From the NCBI RefSeq assembly GCF_902459465.1, contig NC_047078.1, forward strand, positions 1,284,691 to 1,348,690: 64,000 bases of DNA. The letters run 5' to 3'. The notes beneath the pieces are model-generated. The model was not told where the DNA came from. It saw nothing but the letters and a program-made list of their open reading frames with translations, and made no database searches. Positions 57,101 to 64,000 of this stretch are shown here, piece by piece. Position 1 is the stretch's first letter. The number at the start of each line of letters is the position of its first letter. Position numbers and translations under genes: made by a program. The stretch comes from Asterias rubens. Taxonomy: Eukaryota; Echinodermata; Asteroidea; Forcipulatida; Asteriidae.

Positions 57101-59806
57101 AAAGGTTCTATGTTAATAATTATTTTGAGTAATTACCAATAGTGTCCACTGCCTTTAATGCAATTTTTGTTAATACTGGATTTGGTTATCTCAACACACC
57201 ATAGTTTCCCTTGCTCACATCCTTACCAAGGGTGCTTTCGTAACCAATAACTGTTTCGGTTATAAATTGGCCACTGGCCAATGACCGAAACAGGACGGCG
57301 GGCATATAAATGGTTTATATTTGTCTCCGTTTGAATCCTTCTTCACACAGTTAAAGATGCTGCTCATCAAATGCTGCGATATCTCCAATGAAGTCCGTCC
57401 GATCGAAGTCTCTGAGCCGTGGGTTGATTGCCTACTGGAAGAGTACTTCATGCAGGTACAATATGAATATGAATTTACTACTGTAAAGGCCTGTGTCCAA
57501 ATTTACAGAGATGCACAAGCAGAAAATAATTATTGCCAAGCAAAAGTAAGCAGCAAGATACCAGTCACAGATTGCACAATCATATTTGGCTGGAAATCTT
57601 ACTCTGAGTGTACTTACCTTTTTGTTTTGTGTTTAAGTAGCTCTATGAAAATTGGCCCGTCAGATACCATCAGGGCCCAATTTTATAATGCCTCTAAAGC
57701 AGAACGTTTTGTTTAATGGGACACACCGTCTAATTTTAATACATAATTGGCGAAAAAAGATATTATTTTTAAATGGTTATTTTAAAAGAACAAAAAATGA
57801 AAGATCACGTAATTAACGAAAGGTGTATTATAACAAAAAACAGTCCCAGGTCAGTTATACACTCTTTATGCGGTGCAACTAAATTGTGCTTTATGTACAT
57901 ATACAGTTTGTATCTTGACGTCATCTTTAATCTCTTCCCTTCTTCTTCACTTGACTCAGAGTGACCGTGAGAAGATGGAAGGTCTTCCTGTAGCATCCTT
58001 CATGGACCGAGACAAGGTCACCAAGCCAACCTCCCAGATTGGTTTCATTAAGTTCGTCTTAATCCCGATGTTTGAGGTCGTAGCTTCGGTGAGTGCTAGT
58101 AGTCTTCGATCAGAGAAACCTAACATTTATGATGCATTACTTTAAGAAAAAACTCGTGCTGCACTGTCATTTTCAAATAGTACATTAAAGGCAGTGGACA
58201 CTTTGGGTAATTACTCAAAATATTTATTAGCATAAAACCTTACTTGGTGACGAGTAATGGGGAGAGGTTGATAGTATTAAACATTGTGAGAAACGGCTCC
58301 CTCTGAAGTGCCATAGTTTTCGAGAAAGAAGTAATTTTCCACGAATTTGATTTCAATACCCCAGATTAAGAACTTGAGGTCTGGAAATCAACCATCTAAA
58401 CGTACGCAACTTCGTGTGACAAGGGTGGTTTTTTCTTTCATAGTTATCTCGTAAGTTCGATGACCGATTGAGCTCAAATTGTGACAGGTTTATGTTATGC
58501 ATATGTTGAGATACACCAACTGTGAAGGCTAGTCTTTGACAATTACCAATAGTGTCCACTGCCTTTAAAGTGTATTATTGTGTGAAAGAACCTCCACCAC
58601 CCATTACAGCTGAGATAGTTAGACTGTCAACTATGTTCCCCATTATTGTTCTCAACATCTAAAAAATCACATACAGAGCAAAATTGGTGAACGTGTCATT
58701 TGTGTCCCATGACACCTAACCTCAATATTTCTTTCACTGGGTTTGCGTCTCGTGCAATCGGGCTTTTGTCATCGTCTTATTAACCATTAAATGTTTCGTT
58801 TCGTTAAACTTGGTTTATCGTCTCTTGAACTAGGTTATGTGCCTTTTAACTAGGTTTTCGTCTCTGGTAACAAGTTTTCGTCTGTTTTAACTAGGTTTTC
58901 GTCTGCTTTCAGTAAGTTTCGTCTGTTTTAAATAGGTGTTTGTCTCTTGTACTAAGTTTCGCGTCTTTTATCTAGGTTTTTCAAATGTTGTCTCTTGTTA
59001 CTAGGTTTTCGTAGCTTTGGACTCTACCATGCTTCAACCTCTGCGTGATGCTTTGTATCGATATGAAGAACTCAAAATCGCAGATGACTCTGCAAGAGAA
59101 GAGGTAGGAATCGCTCAATCAGTCGTAATCGATATTCGATAATCAATGAGGCAATCTCCATAAAACATATTACTTCATGTGTTCTTCCATGTTGGTCTTT
59201 ACAAATTGTGCCTAGTCATAATCGATAACCAGTAATCAATGTAATGATAATAAGTGAGGTTTGAAGCCTTTCATGGTGTGAAAAAATAAGAATTAAAATT
59301 GTTAAATAAACTTACGGGTACAACCATGTATGAAAACCTCTCATAATTCAATTCAATTCAATTCAACTTGACAAATATTTCCATGTAGGCCTACTTTAAA
59401 ATGTACATGTGTATAAATAATCTTTTGTGTGAGTGTTGGCTCTGAAAAGAGCCGTTGGTGTCCATCCCAAGGAGTTCTGTCCACCGGAGATTCTGTCACC
59501 TCATAGGAAATTAACATTGACTCGAAGAGGATGATTAAAAAGTGGGCGTTTTGAGATGAAGTTTGTAGACACAGCTTGCCGTATGGAGAGTGGGGGGGGA
59601 GGGGCACCGAATCTCCGAGAAGGGGGGGTCACATGATCTCCTGCACCGGTGTCGGCTCGACAGTCTGACCAACATACTCTGTTCGTCTTCAGGATAATGG
59701 ACACGGTATCTATTTTCTTTTCTTTGTTTGCTTACAGAGGAAAAAGAATGAACACAATCAGCTTGCAGGGCTAGATAGCATGAGCAGCACCACTGCCGCT
59801 ACCTGA
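36134..59806 (+). CDS. PDE9A: High-affinity cGMP-specific 3',5'-cyclic phosphodiesterase 9A
   Basis: PDE9A hydrolyses cGMP to GMP. Coding exons: 36134-36211, 46165-46235, 46911-46988, 47288-47334, 47600-47657, 48492-48562, 49780-49861, 51151-51238, 52226-52300, 53206-53292, 54107-54294, 56032-56188, 56596-56712, 57351-57455, 57960-58088, 59005-59103, 59738-59806. Phases chain exactly: 1599 nt, 532 residues, somewhat shorter than the longest human isoform (593, from memory). The N-terminal 145 residues match the PDE9 regulatory part ([22 protein letters not shown]); residues 150-215 include a helix with EIEKCK. Catalytic residues seen: His258 (acid, HNFRHC), metal ligands His262, His298, Asp299 and Asp409 ([10 protein letters not shown]), signature [10 protein letters not shown], invariant Gln460 and clamp Phe463 (QIGFIKF). 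Glu413 follows Asn412, as in cGMP-selective PDE9. Intron 1 is about 10 kb. Isoforms cannot be judged. Confidence 0.97.
36244..36530. repeat. Degenerate TATTGGACA repeat just after PDE9A exon 1
   Basis: TATTGGACA recurs at about 36244, 36300, 36358, 36395, 36451 and 36510, each followed by related sequence (GGGTTTGTACA / AAGTTTGTACAG / AGATTTGTTCAG). This is a diverged minisatellite of about 38-59 bp period. Confidence 0.6.
36590..36966 (+). repeat. Dispersed repeat D, near-complete copy
   Basis: The family runs from CACTATTGGTAATTACTCAA through GGTAACGAGTAATGGGGAGA, GAAACGGCTCCCTCTGAAGT, a GATTTCGAGACCTCAGA hairpin and GTGTGACAAGGGTG to CACCAAGTGAGAAGACTGG and AGTGTCCAGTGTCTT. It has no coding capacity. 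This copy is diverged in the hairpin. Confidence 0.8.
37180..37472. repeat. Two-copy duplication, each ending in a C run
   Basis: ATCAAGCTTTTAAGAATCGA recurs at about 37210 and 37368, followed in both copies by ATGAGTCTCTCGATAAG-type sequence, TTTCCTTA and then a poly-C tract. The period is about 160 bp. Confidence 0.7.
37540..38130 (-). repeat. Dispersed repeat D, two minus-strand copies
   Basis: GATCACTTGGTGTATCCCAA, AAACCTGTGAAAATTTTGGC and GTAGGAGCCGATTCTCACAA mark one copy. A second, with GAGGGAGCCGTTTCTCATAA, follows to about 38130. Both have lost the central hairpin. Confidence 0.65.
38219..38235. repeat. (CT)n microsatellite
   Basis: CTCTCTCTCTCTCTCTC in PDE9A intron 1. Confidence 0.8.
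38825..39068. mobile_element. Nested palindromic element built from TAGGACTAGTCCTA
   Basis: The ends GGGTGGATTTCACAAA and TTTGTGAAATCCACCCC are inverted. Between them short blocks (CTAACTTAGGACTAGTCC, GCAATGCTAAGAGATAGGAC) recur in both orientations, so almost every segment can pair with several others. It is related by its TTTCACAAA ends to the element at 5051-5178. Confidence 0.75.
39095..39215. repeat. Short inverted repeat with GTGCGGCACCTAA ends
   Basis: TGTGCGGCACCTAACAGTAG on the left and CTACATTTAGGTGCCGCACA on the right, with CTGACCTAAATGTAGCTAC repeated inside. It follows the palindromic element directly. Confidence 0.55.
40785..41113 (+). repeat. Dispersed repeat D
   Basis: CACTGGACACTATTGGTAAT to AATAGTGTCCAGTGTCTTTA; hairpin region retained as GATTTTGAGACATC / GAGGTCTCGAAATC. 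Confidence 0.75.
41460..41592. repeat. Inverted repeat with an inner AAGACAGTTC hairpin
   Basis: CACTTGCCAGG at the left pairs with CCCGGCAAGTG at the right. AGAACTGTCTTGCT and AGCAAGACAGTTC form a 13-bp inner stem. Confidence 0.5.
41975..42312 (+). repeat. Dispersed repeat D, hairpin-less copy
   Basis: GGCACTGTACACGTTTGGTA to CCAAACGTGTTCAGTGCC. The centre is shortened like the copies at 19340-19650 and 62830-63165, which defines a second subfamily (GAGAGCTGTTGATAG). Confidence 0.7.
43977..44004. repeat. (ATTC)n microsatellite
   Basis: ATTCATTCATTCATTCATTC tract of about seven units in PDE9A intron 1. Confidence 0.8.
44045..44225. mobile_element. Fold-back MITE with ATATACCTTTATCAC ends
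   Basis: AATATACCTTTATCACGGTG and GGCCATCTTG on the left pair with CAAGATGGTGATAGGGTG and GATAAAGGTATATT on the right. Confidence 0.65.
44688..45150 (+). repeat. Dispersed repeat D with an internal insertion
   Basis: The repeat opens GGCGTTGGACACTATTGGTA. It is then interrupted at about 44728-44798 by TTGCATCGGGGATAAAGAAT, then ATTAATTTTTTG and CACCGATG, a block also found at about 52950-53000. The hairpin is a clean GATTTCGAGACCTCAGAT / ATTTGAGGTCTCGAAATC. Confidence 0.75.
45595..45972 (-). repeat. Dispersed repeat D, minus-strand copy
   Basis: Reverse complement of the family with an intact hairpin (GATTTCGAGATCTCAAATT / AATTAAGGTCTCGAAATC). It ends about 190 bp before PDE9A exon 2. Confidence 0.75.
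47388..47505. mobile_element. Fold-back element with GCTAGGTGGCAGCA ends
   Basis: GCGCTAGGTGGCAGCAGACT and TTACCAGGTAAT pair with ATTAACCTGGTAAGTGTG and CTGCCACCTAGTG. It occupies the middle of the short PDE9A intron 4. Confidence 0.65.
48000..48172. mobile_element. Short-form relative of the GGGCCCAATTTCATA family
   Basis: TTGGGCCTAATTTAATAGAG at the left and GCTCTGTGAAACTTGGCCC at the right, with a diverged centre. It lies in PDE9A intron 5. Confidence 0.5.
48645..49384 (+). repeat. Dispersed repeat D split by a SINE
   Basis: The family runs from GGCATTGGACACTATTGGTA to about 48725 (GAGGTTGATAGT), is interrupted by the SINE at 48726-49084, and resumes at AGTATAAAACATCGTGAGAA through its hairpin to AGTGTCCAGTGTCTTTAAG. 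The SINE is therefore the younger insertion. Confidence 0.85.
48726..49084 (+). mobile_element. tRNA-derived SINE, full length
   Basis: The head folds like a class II (Leu/Ser-type) tRNA: TGGCCGAGCGG A box at about 48735 and GGTTCGAATCC B box at 48794-48804. These are internal RNA polymerase III promoter elements. A body (GAGCAAGACACTTAACTATA, GGGAGTTGAGATGGTTTAC) leads to a tail with AGCGCTTTGGGACG / AAAAGCGCTATATAAA and TTATTATTATT. A short TAGT repeat flanks it. The partner LINE is presumably one sharing that tail, which is inference. Confidence 0.85.
50060..50283. mobile_element. Fold-back MITE rich in ACGTTCACG, copy 2
   Basis: AGGGAGGTGTAACTGCGCGT and TACGCGAGC pair with GTGCGTAACGTGCAGCTAAA and CCTCCCT. 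Inner motifs match 28485-28747 (AACAACACAATTTCTGACG). Confidence 0.75.
50287..50452. mobile_element. GGGCCCAATTTCATA-family element, left half only
   Basis: GGGCCCAATTTCATAGAGCT through GGGATTACCAGCCGAATTTC to AACAACAGCTGAATACC. The right arm is missing. Confidence 0.65.
50470..51068. repeat. Two abutting repeat D copies in opposite orientation
   Basis: 50470-50898 is a minus-strand copy with a perfect hairpin (GATTTCGAGACCTCAAATTC / CTGAGGTCTCGAAATC). 50899-51068 is a + strand head (GACACTGGATACTTTTGGTA to GAGAAAGAAGTCATTTTCC). Head-to-head copies of this kind could pair in a transcript. Confidence 0.7.
51565..52225 (+). repeat. About 120-bp tandem array ending at PDE9A exon 9
   Basis: Five full units, with junction motif TACCTAGGCGGA near 51660, 51775, 51898, 52019 and 52142, plus a final partial unit that runs into the exon 9 acceptor. 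Each unit carries TGCATAACTCGCATGTCTAG, a TTTCTCTTCCTCTTCTTC tract, TTTGATACTCTACAG and TACACCTTTGTACCTAGG. Exon 9 itself starts TACACCTTGTCCCAGG after a similar TCTTCTTCC tract and CAG. Confidence 0.85.
52790..53160. mobile_element. Mixed element fragments in PDE9A intron 9
   Basis: Short-form GGGCCCAATTTCATA-like ends (CGGGGCCTAATACAAATTTT / GTGAAATTAGCCCTAG), a TTGCATCGGGGACTC / ACCGATGCATG inverted pair at about 52952-53003, and a minus-strand B-box-like GGGATTCGAACCAACGACC at about 53070. Confidence 0.45.
53385..53742 (+). repeat. Dispersed repeat D, hairpin-poor subfamily
   Basis: GCAGTGGACACTATTGGTAA to GGTGTCCAGGGTCTTTAAAC, with GAGAGTTGTTGATGGTAT and a changed centre (GGATACCTCAGCTGAGGTAT). 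Confidence 0.7.
53795..53860 (+). mobile_element. tRNA-like pseudogene or SINE head
   Basis: GTTTGCGTAGTGGTAGCATT resembles a Gly-type A-box region and AAGGTTCGAATCCAGCCCGG a B box. The anticodon arm is not convincing and a G run follows, so a functional tRNA is unlikely. Confidence 0.4.
54107..54294 (+). CDS. PDE9A: PDE9A exon 11, metal-binding core
   Basis: This exon encodes the catalytic acid His258 and first ligand His262 ([11 protein letters not shown]) and the class I PDE signature [11 protein letters not shown] (His298, Asp299, His302). The donor GTATGA is followed 18 bp later by the tail of a LINE fragment. Confidence 0.96.
54313..54880 (-). mobile_element. 5'-truncated non-LTR retrotransposon (L2/CR1-like)
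   Basis: On the minus strand the frame reads [20 protein letters not shown] across a frameshift, then [34 protein letters not shown] and [12 protein letters not shown], the C-terminal reverse-transcriptase tail of L2/CR1/Rex-type LINEs. The end shows a CACCCTGCTGGGTG hairpin and a TTATTATTATT tail. Only the last part of ORF2 remains. Confidence 0.85.
54990..55396 (-). mobile_element. tRNA-derived SINE, minus strand
   Basis: The minus-strand head reads GTGTCGTGGCCGAGCGG, then GGTTCGAATCCCCAGCCGTG, the same tRNA head as 48726-49084. The body differs (CGTAAAGCCGTTGGTCCCA) and the tail toward 54990 ends GGCGCGTTATAAATACGGTT plus ATTATTT, so it is another subfamily sharing head and tail. Confidence 0.75.
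56310..56495. mobile_element. Short-form fold-back element in PDE9A intron 12
   Basis: ACCAATTTCATAAAGCTGCT and GCTTGCAGTTCTATGAAATA plus GGGCCC. The interior GAGCAGGATACCAGTCACAA recurs in other short forms (about 33096, 57550, 52850). Confidence 0.6.
56780..57160 (-). repeat. Dispersed repeat D, minus-strand copy
   Basis: GGCAGTGGACACTATTGGTA at one end and AATAGTGTCCACTGCCTTTA at the other, with a perfect GATTTCGAGACCTCAAATTC / CTGAGGTCTCGAAATC hairpin. Confidence 0.8.
57480..57680. mobile_element. Short-form fold-back element in PDE9A intron 14
   Basis: AAGCAAAAGTAAGCAGCAAG and ATACCAGTCACAGATTGCAC, closing with GTAGCTCTATGAAAATTGGC. The left end is decayed. Confidence 0.45.
58190..58570 (+). 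repeat. Dispersed repeat D, complete copy
   Basis: GGCAGTGGACACTTTGGGTA to AATAGTGTCCACTGCCTTTA. The inverted termini (AAAGGCAGTGGACACT / AGTGTCCACTGCCTTT) are clearly visible here, so the family has terminal inverted repeats of about 20 bp. Confidence 0.8.
58800..59004 (+). repeat. About 20-bp tandem array ending at PDE9A exon 16
   Basis: About ten diverged copies of a unit such as GTTTTCGTCTGTTTTAACTA plus G. The exon 16 acceptor is the last copy: TTACTAG followed by exon bases GTTTTCGTAGC. Many copies keep TAG immediately before GTTTTCGT. Confidence 0.8.
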
Positions 59807-60320
59807 TCGAGATCACAAAACGTCACAAGAGGGCGCTATACTGTTGTAATGTGACGTCACACGAGGGTGCTGTATTTTGAGAGCCACTGTTTTATTGTAA
59901 ATTATATTTTAAAAATTATCAGCATGCCAGTTCTCATGATAATTAATTCGGGCTGGTAATGGACAAGAAAACATGAGTATTTTAAACAAATTTTGTATTT
60001 TTAAGCGTGTAAATGGAACTTGTATTTCTGTAAATTGAAAGCACCTGGTAATTTATAAACTAAAATTGAAAAACCGGAGCGTCAACGAAAATGTACCAAA
60101 AAGGCTGAAATCCTATGTCTTAAAACCATTGATTTGTTTGGTAACAAAAGAGTGCGCCACCAAGCGCTGGCTTTAGAAAACTAAGTCACATGTTAAAATG
60201 CGTCATAAGGAATTAAAGGTTCACTCTTGCCCACGTCCCTACTCTAAACCAAATGAAATCATCTAACTGGAATCGCAAAATGAGTGCTTTGATTTCAAAA
60301 TTAAAATTAGGCCCCAATTA
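59807..60320. other. PDE9A: Probable PDE9A 3' untranslated region
   Basis: AT-rich sequence after the TGA. Candidate poly(A) hexamers are ATTAAA variants near 60212 and 60300; no canonical AATAAA is close to the stop. Extent not determined. Confidence 0.35.
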
Positions 60321-60489
60321 TTATGACTTTACTCCTCTTAGTGCCCCCAACAAATCAATACAAAGTCTGGTTGCGCAAGTTTTTTCCACTACATTCATGT
60401 ATTCTGAAACTGGCCATCAATTGTGAGATAAACTGTCGCAAGGTTTATCACCGTCAAACAGTGACTGTATTTTCGTCTTGTTCTAAATT

Positions 60490-60705
60490 AAGTTATTATT
60501 TTGTTGTTGCTACTGTTTTTGTTGCTGTTGTTCAGTGGGTTTTTTGAAGTTGTAGATGTAGTTTTTGTTTGTAGTTTATTGTTGATGTTTTTGTTGCTGT
60601 TGTTATTGATGCTTTTGTTGTTGTTGATGTCGTCGTTGTTGTTGTTGTGGTTGTTTTTGTTTTTGTTGCTGTTGTTGTTGTTGTTGCTGCTGCTCCCCAT
60701 TGTTC
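60490..60705. repeat. Imperfect (TTG)n/(TTGTTGC)n repeat
   Basis: A long GTTGTTGTT-type tract with GATG and GCTG interruptions. The open frames on both strands here (poly-Leu, poly-Asn) are repeat translation. Confidence 0.85.
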
Positions 60706-61194
60706 TAGTTTAGATCAACACTTTTCTTTGTCCTCCCTTGAAACAAAAAAGCATCGTTGGTTTTCTCACTTATTGTCTATTGTGTAATTCTTAGTTCAAA
60801 GATTGAAAGCATGTGGTAACTTGTTATCTTGACGAACTAGCCTTGAAATCAACATTTTCCTCCAGAAACTAGCGTCCCGCCCTCTTGTGAACACTTAAAG
60901 TTAGGCCCAAACAGTGCGACGAAATAGTCGTCGGTATGGCAACAGCTATTAAAACGCTTTGACTCCAAGTTTGATGTTGAACTTTAACCTTTACCTTTTT
61001 TGTTTCCTGTTTTGCTATTATTGATAGTAAGAAGACATTAATACAAACCGGACAGGGTTGGTTTCCAACCGAGAAAAACCCTGTACGTCTCCAGAACTTC
61101 CCGCCACTAATGTTGTTTTGAAATTCTATGATTTCCGTCCACAGCTTCATTATTTACCTTCGAGCCTTAGGCAACCTATGTGCTAGATAAATAT

Positions 61195-61420
61195 TGTGTT
61201 AAAGCCATTGGACAATTTCGGTACACAGTATTATCCAAAGGCCCAGACTTCGTGTATCACAAGTTATATATAAAATAACAAACCTGTGAAAATTTAGGCT
61301 CAATCGGTCATCGGAGTCGGGAGAAAATAACGGGAAACCCACCCTTGTTTCCGCACGTATCGCCGTGTCATGACATGTGTTTACAATAAATCCGTAATTC
61401 TCGATACCGAGAATTGATAA
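61195..61420 (-). repeat. Dispersed repeat D, partial
   Basis: AAAGCCATTGGACAATTTCG, AACAAACCTGTGAAAATTTA and GGCTCAATCGGTCATCGG mark the minus-strand right end of the family; the rest is missing. Confidence 0.6.
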
Positions 61421-62820
61421 TTGTTTTAATGTTTTCTCAAAAAGTAACGCATTTCATGTTATAATATTTCAAGAGAAGTCTTTCACCATACCTTCTGTAA
61501 ACCCTGTAGGTTATTTGTAAATCTGTGAAACTTTGTTTCTGTTCCGAAAGTGTATAATAGCTTTTAATGGCAGGACAATTTCAACTGCTGCTTAGCCTTG
61601 ATTCAAGACGTCCCTATGGTCCATGATTTGAACATCAGCAGTATCTTGAAATAAGACTACAAGTCAGACCAAATTCGGAGAGGTTACATTATGAAGCAGC
61701 CACAATTTTTACCAGAAATCACCCAGAATTGTTGAGAATTTAATTTTGTATAAGTACACCAGCGTGATGCCTTGTTTCATGGTGCTCTTCGACTAAACAA
61801 TGTACATTTTAGTTCTCACCTCTGACCTCAAAGTAGAACGTATGCGCATGACGTATTTCACGTAAGGGCATTAAGTGTGACGTCATGCTAGCAGGCTTAT
61901 CACCAATGACGTAATGTGTGTATTAAACTGTCGATATTGCACAAAGGATTTCAAACAATCATTATGTCTAATTATAAACGTGTTTAATTACCATAATTTA
62001 TTTTGTTTGCTTGTACTTGTTCTGAGTTTGTGTTGTTTATTATCGATTATTCAGTGGAATTAAATCGATCTGGATAAGCCAGCAGGTTGTAGTTTCTAAC
62101 GAAACAAAACAAAATATTAATCTTAATCTTTCCACAGTTTGCTGATTATCAATAAAACAAATTGCAAATCGTCTATATATTTGTATAGGCCTAGTGTTAA
62201 AGGTATCACATAAGAAGAACAACAAATATAATTTTAGTATGAAATTTTAAGCCTACAGCTGATTATGAAGTTCACAAGAATAAATGGCGGACCGTGTTAT
62301 AATTCACCAAGTAAAAGGAAAACCACACAATCTCGAGGCATTTTGTGTGGATAATTATATTCTAATTTTAAAACATCTTTCCAATCCATTCATTCCATAA
62401 CAAACTCATATTACGGCAATTTATTGCCCAATTAAAGGTGTCCCTGTCTAAACAGTTATTTTAAGCCAAAAGCAGGCGACGGGCATTTCTGGGACGGGTT
62501 CTTCGAAATGGAATTTTTTGAAATCGTTTTCTTTGGGAGGGGGGGTAGCGTCCAACAAGATCATGACCAGACAAAAACAACAACAAATTGTTGTTTTCCT
62601 TAAAGACATATAATAAGTATTTACCTGTGAGAGCATTTTCTCTATTATAAATTATTATAAAAACATACAATGGGTCGCAAAAAATATTTGTAAATTTGGT
62701 TATTTTAATAAACCTAAAAAAAAAAAAAAAAAAATCAACATTGTAAAACAGGCTCATGCTCATGTCGCTTTTCAGAAGCAGTAATTGTTGAAATGTCGGT
62801 TTATACCGATTAACAAACGA
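61421..62820. other. Intergenic region, no gene seen
   Basis: Unique AT-rich sequence. The minus-strand frame 62461-62901 crosses a poly-A run and part of repeat D and is not credible as a gene. Confidence 0.5.
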
Positions 62821-62829
62821 CAAACTTGT

Positions 62830-63170
62830 CTTTAAAGGTACTGACAACGAATAGGTAATTACTAAAAGTACATAAATAGCATAAAACCAACTTGGTAACA
62901 AGCAACGGAGAGCTGTTGATTATAAAACATTGTGAGAAACGCCTCTCTCTAAAGTAACGCAAGTTTTGAGAAAGAGGTAATTTCTCACTTAATTCTTTTT
63001 GGGCATCGAAGAAAGCACACAAATTTGTGCAACAAGGCTATTTTTTTCTTTCACTAGTTCTTTCAACTTCGATTACCAATATTGAGCCAAAATGTTCACA
63101 GATGTGTTATTTTCGAGTACGAATACAGGTCTTTGACAATTTTACCAAACGTGCCCAGTGCCTATAATAA
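62830..63170 (+). repeat. Dispersed repeat D, GAGAGCTGTTGAT subfamily
   Basis: AAAGGTACTGACAACGAATA, GAGAGCTGTTGATTATAAAA, GAGAAACGCCTCTCTCTAAA and TACCAAACGTGCCCAGTGCC. Confidence 0.65.
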
Positions 63171-63791
63171 ACGTACAAAACTACAAAATAAGTTACATTG
63201 TGAAGCATGCTATGCTGATATTATGTAGTTATCGCATTTCTAAAACCATATTCCAAGGTTTGTTGTTTTGTTTTTCCACAAAGGTCTTACCCAACAACAA
63301 ACGACAAAATATAGTTTAAAGGTAACTTCTTACCGCCCCAAGCCTAAGGCAGTCACCTTGGCGGGGTCGACAGACCGTGGCCGTCCCTCCACTGGTCACG
63401 GGTGTTGAGCCCACCACATTGTGGTCGCTTATAGAACCCCGATAAAGAAAAAGAAAAACACATAACACAACCCACGCTCCCTCACACTTCCACAATAGAA
63501 TCCAATGCCTCATTTTTATTTCAATTTACGTTCATAACAGACCTCACATAGCTTTGGTGTCAACTTCCCACTAGCTCGAGCTGTGTTGACACGTACTCTA
63601 AAAAGTGCCCTATAATACCACGTAATTATTGTGGAAGCTGTTTCGGGATCAGTGTGCCTTCAGGACACACGCGCATTAGCTAACGGACGTGTATAGGAGA
63701 TCAAACCAAGTCGGGTCAGTTGGTATACTGGTATCGTGTGGAGTGCACTACCTCGCTGCTTCTAAAGTTCTCTACCAACACAGGAAAGACA

Positions 63792-63831
63792 ATGGGAGGT
63801 TGCTTCAGCGGTGGATCGACCGGACCAAGCG
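63792..63831 (+). CDS. First coding exon of an unidentified gene starting MGGCFS
   Basis: The ATG at 63792 (context AAGACAATGG) opens MGGCFSGGSTGPS and leaves in phase 1 at a consensus donor GTAAGAG. Gly at position 2 and Cys at position 4 fit the pattern of a myristoylated and palmitoylated membrane-anchored protein. The rest of the gene lies beyond the window, so no family can be named. An upstream in-frame exon cannot be excluded, but the start context is good. Confidence 0.55.
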
Positions 63832-63884
63832 GTAAGAGTAAATTAAAAAAAACATGTAAGCAAAAATTACTCATACTGGGCCCA

Positions 63885-64000
63885 ATTTCATAAAGCTGTT
63901 AAGTAGAAAATACTGTTTTATTTGCTGAGCTAAAAGCTGAGTTGGGCCTCAGTTGAAACAATGTAAACTTTAAGGAATTTGGGCTAGTAAACAGTTTTTT
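63885..64000. mobile_element. GGGCCCAATTTCATA-family short form, cut by the window end
   Basis: GGGCCCAATTTCATAAAGCT at about 63878 followed by the short-form interior; the right end lies outside the window. Confidence 0.5.

Noticed and set aside
60501-60713. Poly-Leu and poly-Asn open frames
   Set aside because: Translation of the TTG repeat on either strand.
62461-62901. 146-codon minus-strand frame
   Set aside because: It crosses a poly-A run (poly-Phe) and the edge of repeat D.

Overview
The window is eukaryotic nuclear DNA from one chromosome end. It opens with CCCTAA telomere repeats read inward. It contains intron-rich animal genes with GT-AG introns, and its introns and spacers are packed with fold-back (MITE-like) elements, tRNA-derived SINEs, a LINE fragment and two abundant dispersed repeat families. 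The TTAGGG-type telomere, the intron-rich metazoan genes and the repeat content suggest an echinoderm, most likely a sea star. The species is inference, because no search could be run.

Layout. 1-960: telomere grading into degenerate repeat. 1-9.4 kb: a poorly resolved region with octamer and E2F-like motifs, three exon-like blocks on the + strand, several fold-back transposons and a perfect 29-bp hairpin. 12757-21314 (+): a complete 12-exon gene for the mitochondrial beta-ketoacyl-ACP synthase OXSM (464 codons, all splice phases agree, Cys-His-His triad present). 22081-22301: a 23-bp minisatellite. 23099-30043 (-): a 6-exon gene for an unrecognised 330-residue basic, Pro/Ser/Thr-rich protein; one intron carries about 29 copies of an 89-bp repeat. 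30.5-35.5 kb: no convincing gene. 36134-59806 (+): a complete 17-exon PDE9A gene (cGMP-specific phosphodiesterase 9, 532 codons) with metal-binding and nucleotide-selectivity residues intact. 63792-63831 (+): first coding exon of a further gene starting MGGCFS, cut by the window end.

The genes do not form a pathway. OXSM belongs to mitochondrial type II fatty-acid synthesis, which feeds lipoate. PDE9A removes cGMP. Exon coordinates were assigned by reading splice sites and checking phase from exon to exon; the OXSM and PDE9A models also align from memory with the human proteins.

The most unusual observation is a shared architecture. In three places (the minus-strand gene, PDE9A exon 9 and PDE9A exon 16) an intronic tandem array lies directly upstream of an exon, and its repeat unit resembles that exon's own 3' splice site plus its first bases. 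Each array is therefore a ladder of decoy acceptors ending in the real one.
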